NCBI RefSeq assembly: GCF_015356825.1 | Contig: NZ_JAACYW010000065.1 | Coordinates: 1 to 45,440 of the forward strand | DNA: 45,440 nt | Source of the DNA: Catenulispora rubra | GTDB lineage: Bacteria; Actinomycetota; Actinomycetes; Streptomycetales; Catenulisporaceae | Direction of reading: 5' to 3' | Shown here: one piece after another, positions 37,941 through 45,440 of the stretch | Layout: each line of letters starts with the position of its first letter | Position numbering within the stretch: the first letter of the stretch is position 1 | Translations under genes and position numbers: made by a program | Notes under the pieces: model-generated | What the model was told of the DNA's origin: nothing | The model's database searches: none | The model's input: only the letters and a program-made list of their open reading frames with translations

Positions 37941-38308
37941 GCATCGAGGTGCATTTGGCGCTGTCGTTCCGCGTCGACGGGCCCGAGACGGCTGAGGAAC
38001 TCGAGCAGAGCGCCGGGAAGGTGATGGAGGCCCTTCTGGCGCTCGAAGAGTGCAACTCCGAGTTGAGCGACGCTGGCGTCGCCATGGACGCCGACCAGAT
38101 GATCGTCGAGGTTGAGCTCAGGGTGTCCGGCTCGTCGGAACCGGAGTGCATCGAGCGAGCTTTGGCGGCAATGCGGACCGCGATCCACGCTGCGGGGCAC
38201 GGCACGCCTGATTGGCAGGCCTCCAGCCACTACGCAACGCCCGACATAAGTGCCGAGGGTGCAACCGGCACTTTCCGGCGTCTGCAGTTCACAGCCAGCA
38301 CCGAATAA
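37937..38308 (+). CDS. Small protein coupled to the Cys/His-rich gene, unknown
   Basis: 123 residues. Opens MSIEVHLALSFRV, acidic, with a helix (TAEELEQSAGKVMEALLALEE) between predicted strands (DQMIVEVELRVSG) and a Ser/Thr-rich end. The alternating strand-helix-strand-helix order recalls a ferredoxin-like fold. ATG 37937 has GGAGGA nine bases upstream and overlaps the previous stop; an upstream GTG at 37919 is less likely. Function unknown. The tight coupling indicates that the two small proteins are made together. Confidence 0.68.
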   Translation: MSIEVHLALSFRVDGPETAEELEQSAGKVMEALLALEECNSELSDAGVAMDADQMIVEVELRVSGSSEPECIERALAAMRTAIHAAGHGTPDWQASSHYATPDISAEGATGTFRRLQFTASTE

Positions 38309-38323
38309 TCGTTTGCCCCACCG

Positions 38324-38353
38324 GTGCCGTCGTGCGAGCCTGCACGGCGGCAC
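38324..38353 (+). terminator. Stem-loop between the small-gene pair and the ribosomal protection gene
   Basis: A 12-bp stem with one T-G pair (38324-38335 / 38342-38353) and a six-base loop starts 15 bases after the preceding stop. There is no U-run. It may end the upstream transcript or act as an attenuator for the following resistance-type gene. Confidence 0.5.
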
Positions 38354-38379
38354 TGTCGTTCTCTGGAAAGGCCACGGGC

Positions 38380-38490
38380 ATGCGCCGTCGTTCCGAAATC
38401 TTCGTTTCCCCTATGGATCGAGCTTTCGAGGACGCAATCAACCGTGCCTACTGTGAACATCGGGATCCTCGCGCATGTCGACGCGGGTAA
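38380..38490 (+). CDS. Putative leader peptide of the ribosomal protection gene
   Basis: A 36-codon ORF with GGAAAGG eight bases upstream of its ATG (better than the site of the main gene). It ends at TAA 38488-38490, 44 bases inside the downstream gene in another frame. The product is charged (MRRRSEIFVSP ... CEHRDPRACRRG). Regulation of tet(M)-type genes by a translated leader is known from Firmicutes. Here ribosomes stalled or terminating on this ORF could control the overlapping start. The link is inferred. Confidence 0.4.
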   Translation: MRRRSEIFVSPMDRAFEDAINRAYCEHRDPRACRRG

Positions 38491-40366
38491 GACCAGCCTG
38501 ACCGAGCGCCTGCTCTTCGAGACCGGGGTCATCGGGCGGCTTGGCAGTGTGGATGCCGGGACCACGCAGACCGACCGTGGTGAGATCGAGCGGCGTCGGG
38601 GGATCACCATCAAGTCTGCGGTCGCCGCGTTCAGTGTCGGCGACCTGCGCGTCAACCTCATCGACACGCCTGGGCACTCCGACTTTGTCGCCGAGGTCGA
38701 GAGGGCGCTGGGGGTGCTGGACGGTGCCGTGCTGGTGCTCTCGGCCGTCGAGGGGGTGCAGGCTCACACCCGGCGGCTGATGAAGACGTTGCGACGGCTG
38801 CGGGTACCGACGCTGCTGTTCGTGAACAAGATCGACCGGGTCGGTGCGAGGCACGAAGAGCTGCTCGCGGATGTGCGCAGGCTGCTGACGCCCGGCGCCG
38901 TCGCCGTGACCGCGGCCGAGGACGCCGGGACGAAGGCGGCGCGTGTGCGGCCCGCGATCCTCGGCGCCGCCGACGCCGAGCGGCTGGCCGAGCACGACGA
39001 CGCCGTCCTGGCCGCACTGGTCGACGACCGCTTCCCCGGCGAGTCCGAGCTGCGCGAAGCCCTGGCGCGCCAGACGGCGCTCGGCCGTGCGTACCCGGTC
39101 TACTTCGGCTCGGCGATCACCGGAGTCGGGGTCGCGGAACTCGTCGACGGGGTGCGTGATCTGTTGCCGCGTGCTGGCGGAGATGCCGATGGCGAGACCC
39201 GCGGCACCGTTTTCGCCATTGAGCGCGGACGTGCGGGAGAGAAGATCGCTTACGTGCGCGTGCGCAACGGCGTGCTCCGCGTCCGCGACCGCACCGAGTT
39301 CGGCACGGTCACCGGCGTGGAGGTGGTCGGACTCCAGGGCGCCGACGAGGCCCGCCCCGGCGACATCGCGAAGGTCAGGGGGCTGACGGGAATCCGGGTC
39401 GGCGACCGCTTCGGATCCGGCGAGACCGATCGATCTGTGAATGCCAACACCTCAACAGACTTCGCCACCCCAAGCCTGGAAACCGTCGTCCACGCAGCAG
39501 ACGGCGACCGCACCCGCCTCCACGCCGCCCTGGTCGCCATGGCGGATCAGGACCCGCTGATCCGTACCCGCGCGCTGCCCGGCGGCGAAAGCTCGGTGCT
39601 CCTCTACGGCGAGGTCCAGAAGGAGGTCGTCGCCGCGACCCTGGCCGAGGAGTACGGCGTCCAGGCGCTCTTCGAACCGAGCCGCACCGTCTACACCGAG
39701 CGTCCCGTCGGCGTCGGCGAGTACCGCGAGGACATGACCCACGACCCCGGCACCCGGTTCCGTGCGACGCTCGGATTCCGGGTCGCGCCGGGCCAGGCGG
39801 GCAGCGGCCGGGTGTTCCGCTATGAGACCGAGCTCGGCGCGCTGCCGCCGGTGTACCACCGCGCGACCGAGGAGACCGTGCTGCGGACGCTGGACCAGGG
39901 GCTCGACGGCTGGGAGGTGACGGACGTGGTGGTGACCATGGTGCACAGCGGCTTCTGCTCGGTGACCAGCACCGCGGCCGACTTCCGGAAGCTGGCGCCG
40001 TTCGTGCTGATGCGGGCGCTGACCGAGGCCGGGACCGACGTTCACGAGCCCTGCCACGCCTTCGAACTCGACGTCCCGGCGGACACGGTCTCGGCGGTGC
40101 TGTCGGCGCTGATCGCGGCGGAAGCCGAGATCGAGCTGTCGGAGGGCGGCACGGCGTCGTGGTCCCTGCGCGGGAACCTGCCGGCGCGTACGGTGCAGGA
40201 CGTCGAGAAGACGTTGCCCGCGCTCACGCGAGGTGAGGCGGTCTGGCTGTCGCAGGCGGCGGGGGACCGGCTGGTGCGGAGCCGGCCGCCGGCCCGGGAG
40301 CGGACCGACGGGAATCCGGCCGAGCTGGGGGAGTACCTGCGTCACCTGGCGTTGGAGAAGGCGTAG
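38444..40366 (+). CDS. TetM-type ribosomal protection protein
   Basis: 640 residues, as long as TetM (639). The G domain has AHVDAGKTS (G1), RGITIKSA (switch I), DTPGHSDF (G3) and NKID (G4). EF-G-like domains II-V follow, with the ribosomal-protection signature SVTSTAADFRKLAPFVLMRAL in the C-terminal half. Such GTPases displace tetracycline from the ribosomal A site. In actinomycetes chromosomal homologues (OtrA type) may serve self-protection or other stalled-ribosome rescue. GTG 38444 is chosen (GAGGA 11 bases upstream); GTG 38453 is possible. No tetracycline biosynthesis gene is nearby. Confidence 0.9.
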   Translation: MPTVNIGILAHVDAGKTSLTERLLFETGVIGRLGSVDAGTTQTDRGEIERRRGITIKSAVAAFSVGDLRVNLIDTPGHSDFVAEVERALGVLDGAVLVLSAVEGVQAHTRRLMKTLRRLRVPTLLFVNKIDRVGARHEELLADVRRLLTPGAVAVTAAEDAGTKAARVRPAILGAADAERLAEHDDAVLAALVDDRFPGESELREALARQTALGRAYPVYFGSAITGVGVAELVDGVRDLLPRAGGDADGETRGTVFAIERGRAGEKIAYVRVRNGVLRVRDRTEFGTVTGVEVVGLQGADEARPGDIAKVRGLTGIRVGDRFGSGETDRSVNANTSTDFATPSLETVVHAADGDRTRLHAALVAMADQDPLIRTRALPGGESSVLLYGEVQKEVVAATLAEEYGVQALFEPSRTVYTERPVGVGEYREDMTHDPGTRFRATLGFRVAPGQAGSGRVFRYETELGALPPVYHRATEETVLRTLDQGLDGWEVTDVVVTMVHSGFCSVTSTAADFRKLAPFVLMRALTEAGTDVHEPCHAFELDVPADTVSAVLSALIAAEAEIELSEGGTASWSLRGNLPARTVQDVEKTLPALTRGEAVWLSQAAGDRLVRSRPPARERTDGNPAELGEYLRHLALEKA

Positions 40367-40444
40367 AGCCGTTGTGGGAGAACGCTTGGAGAAAGTACGG
40401 AGAGGCGCTAGAACCCTGAGCGCGCGGACACCGGTTGTATCTGC

Positions 40445-40978
40445 GTGAGATCTCTCAGGAAAGGCACCAGCCCGGAGCCCCAAGAGGAGTTCCGGGCCTT
40501 CGTCACGGGAAGTCAGGGCCACCTGAGGCGCTCGGCCTATGTGCTGTGCGGCGACTGGCACCTTGCCGAAGACCTCGTCCAGACCGCCTATCAGCGGATC
40601 TTCCGGTCCTGGCAGCGGATACGGCTGGTGGACATGCCGGACGCGTACGCGCGCCGCGTCGTCTACCGCTGCTATCTCGACAGCCGCAAGTGGCAGCGGG
40701 AGGCGGCCTCGATCGAGGCGCTGGTCGACCGGCCGGCCCAGGAGGGCGACGCCGCGATGCGGCTGACCATCCTGGCGGCGCTGGCCGAGCTGGCCCCGCG
40801 CACGCGCGCGGTCGTCGCCCTGCGCTACTGGGAGGACCAGAGCGTCGAGCAGACGGCGGCCGCGCTGGGCATGAGCCCGGGCACGGTCAAGAGCATGTCC
40901 GCGCGCGGGCTGGCCCAGCTGCGCGGGCGGCTGGGCGACTTCGCGAGCCTGCTTCCCGACTCCGTAGAAACCAGGTGA
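40445..40978 (+). CDS. SigE-family ECF sigma factor
   Basis: 177 residues. Region 2 (FRAFVTGSQGHLRRSAYVLCGD ... AEDLVQTAYQRIFRSWQRI) and region 4 (LAPRTRAVVALRYWEDQSVEQTAAALGMSPGTVKSMSARGLAQLR) are of the actinobacterial SigE-family (SigM-like, short) type. The start at GTG 40445 is the most upstream reasonable one. The next gene, eight bases on, encodes a membrane-anchored protein that probably modulates it. Confidence 0.9.
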   Translation: MRSLRKGTSPEPQEEFRAFVTGSQGHLRRSAYVLCGDWHLAEDLVQTAYQRIFRSWQRIRLVDMPDAYARRVVYRCYLDSRKWQREAASIEALVDRPAQEGDAAMRLTILAALAELAPRTRAVVALRYWEDQSVEQTAAALGMSPGTVKSMSARGLAQLRGRLGDFASLLPDSVETR

Positions 40979-40985
40979 GTTGGAA

Positions 40986-42281
40986 ATGACACCAGCGAAC
41001 TCAGAGAACCGAGACACCACGGACCTGATGGTCCACGCCATGATCGGCCGGCTCTTCGACGAGCCGGAGCCGTTGCACCGCACCGATCTGGCCGACGGCG
41101 CGATCGCGCAGGGCATGGCGGTGTCGCGCCGCCGGGGCCTGGCCGTCGCCGGGGCGACGCTGAGCGTGGTCGCGGTGATCGGCGGGGTCGTCGCGATGAC
41201 CGGCGGGGCGAGCCCTTCCGTCGTCGGCGGCGACTGGTCGATCAACACCGACTCCACGGCGCAGATCGCGCCGCAGGCTTACGAAGACTCCGGCCCGACG
41301 TACGCGGACCGGCAGCGGGAGATCGTCCAGCAGCTGCCGTCGGTGTTCCGCCCGTTGCTCCCGGCAGGGGTGACGGTGAGCCCGAATCAGATGCAGGCTA
41401 CCGGCGTCTCGTACACGATGACCGGCGACTACGTGCCGGCGATCGTGGTGCGCTCCGGGAGCGACGACTACCTCCTGCGCTTCGACAACTCCGACAACAA
41501 CGCGGGGTACACCGACGCCTTTGCGAGGACCTCCGCCCCCTCGATCGCAGTGGCCGGAGGTACGATCCGGGTGGCGGTGGTGCAGGGTGGCACCGAGTCG
41601 CCGAAGCACCAGTTCACCGCGTGGTACGAGTTCAAGCCCACCGGCTCCAAGCAGGTGTTCCGCTTCTACCTCTACGGCTCCGGCAGTGCCACCCCCATCA
41701 GTTCCACGGCTTTCAAGAAGATGGTGGAATCGCCGGCGTTCGCAAAGCTCCGGCAGCTTCTGGACCCGTCGGTCCCGGCCTCGGCCGACGCCGTCCGGCA
41801 GCGGTACGCCACCGAGGCGAAGATCAACGCCGAGGCGCAGAAGGTCCTGCCGCCGGGATTCCGGTTGAAGTTCAACCCGGGCGCGCCGGGCGCGCTCGAA
41901 CTCGTCGGCCCTGGCGGGGTCAACACTTTCCAGTGGTTCAGTCTCCTGGGCAAGGACCAGCAGATTTCCTGCCCTGCCCAGTCGTTGTGTTTCGCTCCGT
42001 ACAGCGGCGTAGGGCTCGGAACCAAGGTCGGACCCGACGGCAAGGCGCGGCTCGGTGTCTACGGGGGATGGACCGGGAAGTCCGCCGACTCGTCGGTCGT
42101 GATCGATGTCTTCGGCGAGTCGAAGCTGGGCGAGTCGGTGGAGCCGACGCAGATGGGCAAGCCCTTTGAGACCGCGCCTCAGGGCCCCGGGCTGACACCG
42201 CAGCAGGCCATGGCGATCGTCAAGGCGCCGGGCGCGGCGAAGGTGATCGGCGACGTCGCCAAGCTGGCCGCCTTGTACTGA
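40986..42281 (+). CDS. Membrane-anchored partner of the SigE-family sigma factor
   Basis: 431 residues from ATG 40986. A cytoplasmic N-terminus of about 45 residues (DLMVHAMIGRLFDEPEPL) and one membrane segment (about 48-70, GLAVAGATLSVVAVIGGVVAMTGG) are followed by a large extracytoplasmic domain with no zinc motif and no recognised family. The layout and linkage suggest a non-ZAS anti-sigma or sensor protein. It ends before the repeat-rich 42290-42335 spacer. Confidence 0.75.
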   Translation: MTPANSENRDTTDLMVHAMIGRLFDEPEPLHRTDLADGAIAQGMAVSRRRGLAVAGATLSVVAVIGGVVAMTGGASPSVVGGDWSINTDSTAQIAPQAYEDSGPTYADRQREIVQQLPSVFRPLLPAGVTVSPNQMQATGVSYTMTGDYVPAIVVRSGSDDYLLRFDNSDNNAGYTDAFARTSAPSIAVAGGTIRVAVVQGGTESPKHQFTAWYEFKPTGSKQVFRFYLYGSGSATPISSTAFKKMVESPAFAKLRQLLDPSVPASADAVRQRYATEAKINAEAQKVLPPGFRLKFNPGAPGALELVGPGGVNTFQWFSLLGKDQQISCPAQSLCFAPYSGVGLGTKVGPDGKARLGVYGGWTGKSADSSVVIDVFGESKLGESVEPTQMGKPFETAPQGPGLTPQQAMAIVKAPGAAKVIGDVAKLAALY

Positions 42282-42343
42282 CCCGATGACCCCTCTGCCC
42301 TGGGTCCGCTGCTGCCCTGGGTCCGCTGACCAGTGAAGAAACA

Positions 42344-42381
42344 GCTCCGGCCGGCTGCCGTTCCCGGCAGCCGGCCGGAGC
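42344..42381. terminator. Strong bidirectional terminator
   Basis: A perfect 17-bp GC-rich stem (42344-42360 / 42365-42381) with a TTCC loop lies between the convergent sigma-partner gene and phoU. It is the longest perfect hairpin with a tetraloop in the window and should stop transcripts from both sides. Confidence 0.85.
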
Positions 42382-42439
42382 CGTGTCTGTCTGGTGCAAG
42401 TCGGCCCGAGTCAAGTACAGGTCGGCCCGAGTACTTCGC

Positions 42440-43093
42440 TCAGCTGACGGCCTCGGGGTGCTCGCCGGTCACCAGGAACACCATGCGCTTGGCCACCGAC
42501 ACCGCGTGGTCGGCGTACCGCTCGTAGTAGCGGCCGCACAGCGTGACGTCCACGGCGGTCTCGATGCCGTGCTTCCACTTGTCGTCCATCAGCGACTTGA
42601 ACAGGCCGCGGTGCAGGCGGTCCATCTCGTCGTCCTCGGACTCCAGGGCCAGCGCGGCCTCCACGTCGCGGGCGGCGATGATCGAGCCGACCTTGGCGAC
42701 CAGCTCGGAGGCGATGTCGCCCATCTCCACGATGGTGCCGCGGATCTCCGGCGGGATCGCCGACTGCGGGTAGCGGCGGCGGGCCACCTTGGCCACGTGC
42801 CGGGCCAGGTCGCCCATGCGCTCCAGGTCCGCGCTCATACGCAGGCTGGTGATGATGGTGCGCAGGTCGCCGGCGACCGGCTGCTGGCGGGCCAGCAGGT
42901 CGAAGCTGTTGTCGTCCAGCGTGTGCTGGAGCTCGTCGACCTTGTCGTCGGCGTCGATCACGGACTCGGCCAGGGTCAGGTCCGCGTCCAGGAGCGCGGT
43001 GGTGGCCCGGGCCATGGCCGAGCCGACCAGCCGCGTCATCTCGACCAGGGTCTCGCTGATCGAGTCGAGCTCCTCGTGGAAGGCGTCGCGCAT
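42440..43093 (-). CDS. phoU: Phosphate transport/signalling regulator PhoU
   Basis: 217 residues from ATG 43093, an all-helical protein with two three-helix PhoU repeats (about 10-100 and 110-210). Each has an acidic metal-binding signature (E/DxxxD; VDELQHTLDD, DDEMDRLHRG). PhoU links the Pst phosphate transporter to the sensor kinase and keeps the Pho regulon off when phosphate is plentiful. It is divergent from the senX3/phoR-regX3/phoP pair across a PHO-box-like repeat, as in Streptomyces. Confidence 0.93.
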   Translation of the reverse strand: MRDAFHEELDSISETLVEMTRLVGSAMARATTALLDADLTLAESVIDADDKVDELQHTLDDNSFDLLARQQPVAGDLRTIITSLRMSADLERMGDLARHVAKVARRRYPQSAIPPEIRGTIVEMGDIASELVAKVGSIIAARDVEAALALESEDDEMDRLHRGLFKSLMDDKWKHGIETAVDVTLCGRYYERYADHAVSVAKRMVFLVTGEHPEAVS

Positions 43094-43187
43094 GGGGGTT
43101 ACCGCTCCTGTCGTCGCGTGTGCTGGTGATCTGCTGTACGGACGCGGACTACTCTTCCCCGTCCAGGCATCCCGGGACAATGCCGCC

Positions 43188-43216
43188 GGTGAATCGACTG
43201 GGGCCGGAAAGTGAAC
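43188..43216. promoter_or_regulatory. PHO box between phoU and the senX3/regX3 operon
   Basis: Read on the minus strand, GTTCACT and ATTCACC are spaced 22 bases apart with a poorer unit at 11. This is the 11-base direct-repeat pattern of PhoP boxes in Streptomyces (consensus close to GTTCACC). The spot between phoU and the two-component genes is where such boxes are found in S. coelicolor. Confidence 0.55.
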
Positions 43217-43252
43217 TCTTGGCCACGTCGGTACGGCGGAATGATCCGTGGG

Positions 43253-43282
43253 AGTTGTGCCGGTGCGAAGCGCCCTTACTGT
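43253..43282 (+). promoter_or_regulatory. senX3 promoter
   Basis: TTGTGC (43253-43258) and TACTGT (43277-43282) are 18 bases apart. The -10 box ends seven bases before GTG 43290, which supports that start codon and a leaderless mRNA. Confidence 0.5.
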
Positions 43283-43289
43283 TGGCTGT

Positions 43290-44441
43290 GTGAACGTCAA
43301 TGCTGCGACCGCCGGGCTGGCCGCGCTGATCGGCCTCGGTACCGGGGTCAGCGGAGCTTTGGCCTTCCGGTTCAGTGAAAGGGAACGCGTGGGTCCACCC
43401 GAACCGCCGAGCGACGATCCGGTCCCGCCGGGCGTGGCCGGTGTCCTGCAGGTCCTGCGAAGCTCGGCTGTCGTACTGGACGCCAGCGACGCCGTCGTGA
43501 AGGCATCACCGGCAGCTTATGCCATGGGACTGGTCAAGTCCCGCTCTCTCACCTCGCCCGAACTGCTCGACCTGGCCCGCCAGGTGCGCCGCGACGGCGA
43601 GATACGCCAGGTCGAGATGGACGTGCCGCACGGCGCCACGGCCGTGCTGCACTCCACCGTCCGGATCGCGCCGCTGGGCGCCACGCTGGTGCTGGTGCTG
43701 GTCGAGGACCGCACCGAGGCCCGGCGGGTGGACGAGGTGCGCCGGGACTTCGTGGCGAACGTCTCGCACGAGCTCAAGACCCCGGTCGGGGCGCTGTCGC
43801 TGCTGGCCGAGGCCGTGCAGTCGGCCTCCGACGACCCCGAGGCGGTCCGCCGCTTCGCGGCCCGGATGCAGCAGGAGTCGGCCCGCCTGACCTCTCTGAT
43901 CCAGGACCTGATCGACCTGTCCCGGGTGCAGATCGACGCCCCGCTGTCCGCCTCGGCGGAGAAGGTGCGCGTCGCCGAGGTGGTGGCCGACGCCCTGGAC
44001 CGCAGCTACGAGACGGCCGCGGCGCGCCGGATCGAGTTGATCGCGGACGCCGAGGAAGACGTCGCGGTGCGCGGCGACCGGACCCAGCTGGCCGCGGCCC
44101 TGGGCAACCTGGTCGAGAACGCCGTGAACTACTCGCCGGACGACACCCGGGTCGCGGTGGCCGTCAAGCACAACGGCGACCTGGTCGAGATCGCGGTCAC
44201 CGACCAGGGCATCGGGATACCCGAACGCGACCTGGAGCGGATCTTCGAGCGGTTCTACCGTGTCGACCCGGCGCGCTCGCGCGCGACCGGCGGCACCGGT
44301 CTGGGCCTGTCGATCGTCAAGCACATCGCGGCCACGCACGGCGGGGAGGTGTCGGTGTGGTCCTCCGAAGGGAACGGCTCCACCTTCACCCTGAAGCTCC
44401 CGGTCTGTGTCGAGGAACGCGATCTGGCACGGGCCATGTGA
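43290..44441 (+). CDS. senX3: Sensor histidine kinase SenX3 (PhoR)
   Basis: 383 residues. One N-terminal membrane segment (about 6-27) is followed by a PAS-like region (50-145). A HisKA domain has phospho-acceptor H160 in NVSHELKTP, and an HATPase domain has the N box (LGNLVENAVNYS), G1 (DQGIGIP), F box (FERFYRV) and G2 (GGTGLGLSIVKH). It senses phosphate starvation together with PhoU/Pst and phosphorylates RegX3. The Streptomyces name is PhoR. GTG 43290 is preferred over an earlier in-frame GTG at 43248 because the membrane segment and promoter spacing fit. Confidence 0.94.
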   Translation: MNVNAATAGLAALIGLGTGVSGALAFRFSERERVGPPEPPSDDPVPPGVAGVLQVLRSSAVVLDASDAVVKASPAAYAMGLVKSRSLTSPELLDLARQVRRDGEIRQVEMDVPHGATAVLHSTVRIAPLGATLVLVLVEDRTEARRVDEVRRDFVANVSHELKTPVGALSLLAEAVQSASDDPEAVRRFAARMQQESARLTSLIQDLIDLSRVQIDAPLSASAEKVRVAEVVADALDRSYETAAARRIELIADAEEDVAVRGDRTQLAAALGNLVENAVNYSPDDTRVAVAVKHNGDLVEIAVTDQGIGIPERDLERIFERFYRVDPARSRATGGTGLGLSIVKHIAATHGGEVSVWSSEGNGSTFTLKLPVCVEERDLARAM

Positions 44442-44475
44442 TGGCCATGAACAAACCAAGTGGGAGGACCCCGAA

Positions 44476-45156
44476 GTGACCCGTGTACTCGTGGTCGAGG
44501 ACGAGGACTCGATCAGCGACCCCCTGTCCTACATGCTGCGCAACGAGGGCTTCGAGGTGGCGGTCGCCGACACCGGCCCGGCCGCGCTGGAGGAGTTCGA
44601 CCGGCACGGCGCCGACCTGGTCCTGCTGGACCTGATGCTGCCGGGGCTGCCCGGCACCGAGGTCTGCCGGCAGATCCGGGCCAAGTCCAACGTCCCGGTG
44701 ATCATGCTCACCGCCAAGGACAGCGAGATCGACAAGGTCGTCGGCCTGGAACTGGGCGCCGACGACTACGTCACCAAGCCGTTCTCGGCCCGCGAGCTGG
44801 TGGCGCGCATCCGCGCGGTGCTGCGCCGCCAGGCCGCCAGCGACGAGCCGGACGGCGGGGCCCTGGAGGCCGGCCCGGTCCGCATGGACGTGGACCGGCA
44901 CAAGGTGACCGTCGACGGCCGCCCGGTGGAGCTGCCGCTGAAGGAGTTCGAGCTCCTGGAGATGCTGCTGCGCAACTCCGGCCGCGTGCTGACCCGCATG
45001 CAGCTGATCGACCGGGTCTGGGGCGCCGACTACGTCGGCGACACCAAGACGCTGGACGTGCACGTCAAGCGGCTGCGCGCGAAGATCGAGCCGGACCCGG
45101 GGACGCCGGTGCACCTGGTGACGGTGCGCGGGCTCGGGTACAAGTTCGAGGGCTGA
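44476..45156 (+). CDS. regX3: Response regulator RegX3 (PhoP), OmpR family
   Basis: 226 residues: receiver domain (1-118) with the acidic pair E8/D9, phosphorylation site D52 in LLDLMLPG and conserved lysine in VTKPF; winged-helix OmpR DNA-binding domain (about 130-226) ending VRGLGYKFEG. It activates the phosphate-starvation regulon (pst, phosphatases) and in Streptomyces also couples phosphate to antibiotic production. GTG 44476 has GGGAGG nine bases upstream, 35 bases after the senX3 stop; one operon. Confidence 0.95.
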   Translation: MTRVLVVEDEDSISDPLSYMLRNEGFEVAVADTGPAALEEFDRHGADLVLLDLMLPGLPGTEVCRQIRAKSNVPVIMLTAKDSEIDKVVGLELGADDYVTKPFSARELVARIRAVLRRQAASDEPDGGALEAGPVRMDVDRHKVTVDGRPVELPLKEFELLEMLLRNSGRVLTRMQLIDRVWGADYVGDTKTLDVHVKRLRAKIEPDPGTPVHLVTVRGLGYKFEG

Positions 45157-45251
45157 ACCCGCTGACGGGCCGAGCCGGCTCAAGGGCTGGGCTGATTCGA
45201 CGGTTGTGTGCGCGCCGGCCTCGGGGGCCGACGCGCGAGCAGGTACGTGCC

Positions 45252-45281
45252 AAGGGGCTTCGGTTTTCACCGGGGCCCCTT
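45252..45281. terminator. Weak convergent terminator after regX3
   Basis: AAGGGGC (45252-45258) pairs with GCCCCTT (45275-45281) around a 16-base loop containing TTTT. It sits between convergent regX3 and the edge gene. A second small GGCC/GGCC stem precedes it. Confidence 0.4.
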
Positions 45282-45301
45282 CGGCTGTCTCAGGGTGCCC
45301 C

Positions 45302-45440
45302 TCAGCGCGTCGACATCGACGGCGGCGGGGTCGAGGGCCCGCCGCTCGGGCGCGAGCCCATCACCGGGCCCGTCGGCGTGGTGCTGTGCGGCGGGGGCGG
45401 GGCCGTGGTGGTCGGCCTCGGCGGGGTCGTCGACTGCGGG
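45302..45440 (-). CDS. 3' end of a Pro/Thr-rich protein, cut by the window edge
   Basis: Read on the minus strand the segment gives a Pro/Thr/Ser-rich tail (PRPTTTAPPPP ... PSGGPSTPPPSMSTR) ending with TGA at 45302-45304 and uniformly G/C third positions. This looks like the C-terminal linker or tail of a secreted or membrane protein. A second minus frame is open too, so the assignment is tentative. Confidence 0.45.
   Translation of the reverse strand, partial: PQSTTPPRPTTTAPPPPHSTTPTGPVMGSRPSGGPSTPPPSMSTR

Overview
The window comes from the chromosome of a high-GC actinomycete. Its gene content and order (cysA-type sulfurtransferase/DUF1416, nur, rsiG, DUF2516, mshA, ybjN, gpm, phoU, senX3/phoR, regX3/phoP) resemble, from memory, the core-genome neighbourhood of Streptomyces and related spore-forming actinobacteria. 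RsiG and mycothiol synthesis support a Streptomyces/Catenulispora-like organism. Genus is inference; no 16S or tRNA gene is present.

Layout. 1-4072: MoaD-like carrier, a tyrosine-rich membrane protein, a DUF2993 protein, and an ECF sigma/anti-sigma pair. 4137-5723: a sulfur operon with its own promoter, a leaderless cysteine-rich leader peptide, a sulfurtransferase and a DUF1416 protein. 5870-12375: a small membrane peptide, nitrobindin, a Nur-like Fur regulator, a secreted metalloprotease, YgfZ, RsiG, asparaginase and DUF5996. 12460-18537: ECF42 sigma with its DGPF partner, PadR/HAAS pair, and MarR/MFS divergent pair. 18538-22558: structured intergenic RNA candidates around an alpha/beta hydrolase, DUF2516, an HBHA-like protein and an XRE regulator. 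22559-25242: mshA, ybjN, gpm.

25227-37558 is a 12.3-kb actinomycete integrative and conjugative element (AICE, pSAM2 type). It is inserted in the 3' end of the phosphoglycerate mutase gene, which keeps its full reading frame. It carries int, xis, a rolling-circle-type rep, membrane/spread genes, small zinc-binding proteins, an FtsK-like tra gene, a GntR (KorSA-like) regulator with matching operators, two tandem Nudix genes (Pif-like, the first fused to an HTH), a hairpin-dense 400-bp non-coding region, and a lower-GC cargo gene (Schlafen AlbA_2 + GHKL ATPase + winged helices) behind an array of operator-like repeats.

37559-45440 is chromosome again: two small coupled genes of unknown function, a TetM-type ribosomal protection protein with a leader ORF, a SigE-family sigma factor and a membrane-anchored partner, then phoU divergent from senX3-regX3 across a PHO-box-like repeat. 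The start of another gene's 3' end lies at the right edge on the minus strand.

A recurring theme is a -10 box 6-8 bases ahead of the start codon (leaderless expression). Another is degenerate short tandem repeats just after stop codons. No CRISPR array, tRNA, rRNA or insertion sequence was seen.
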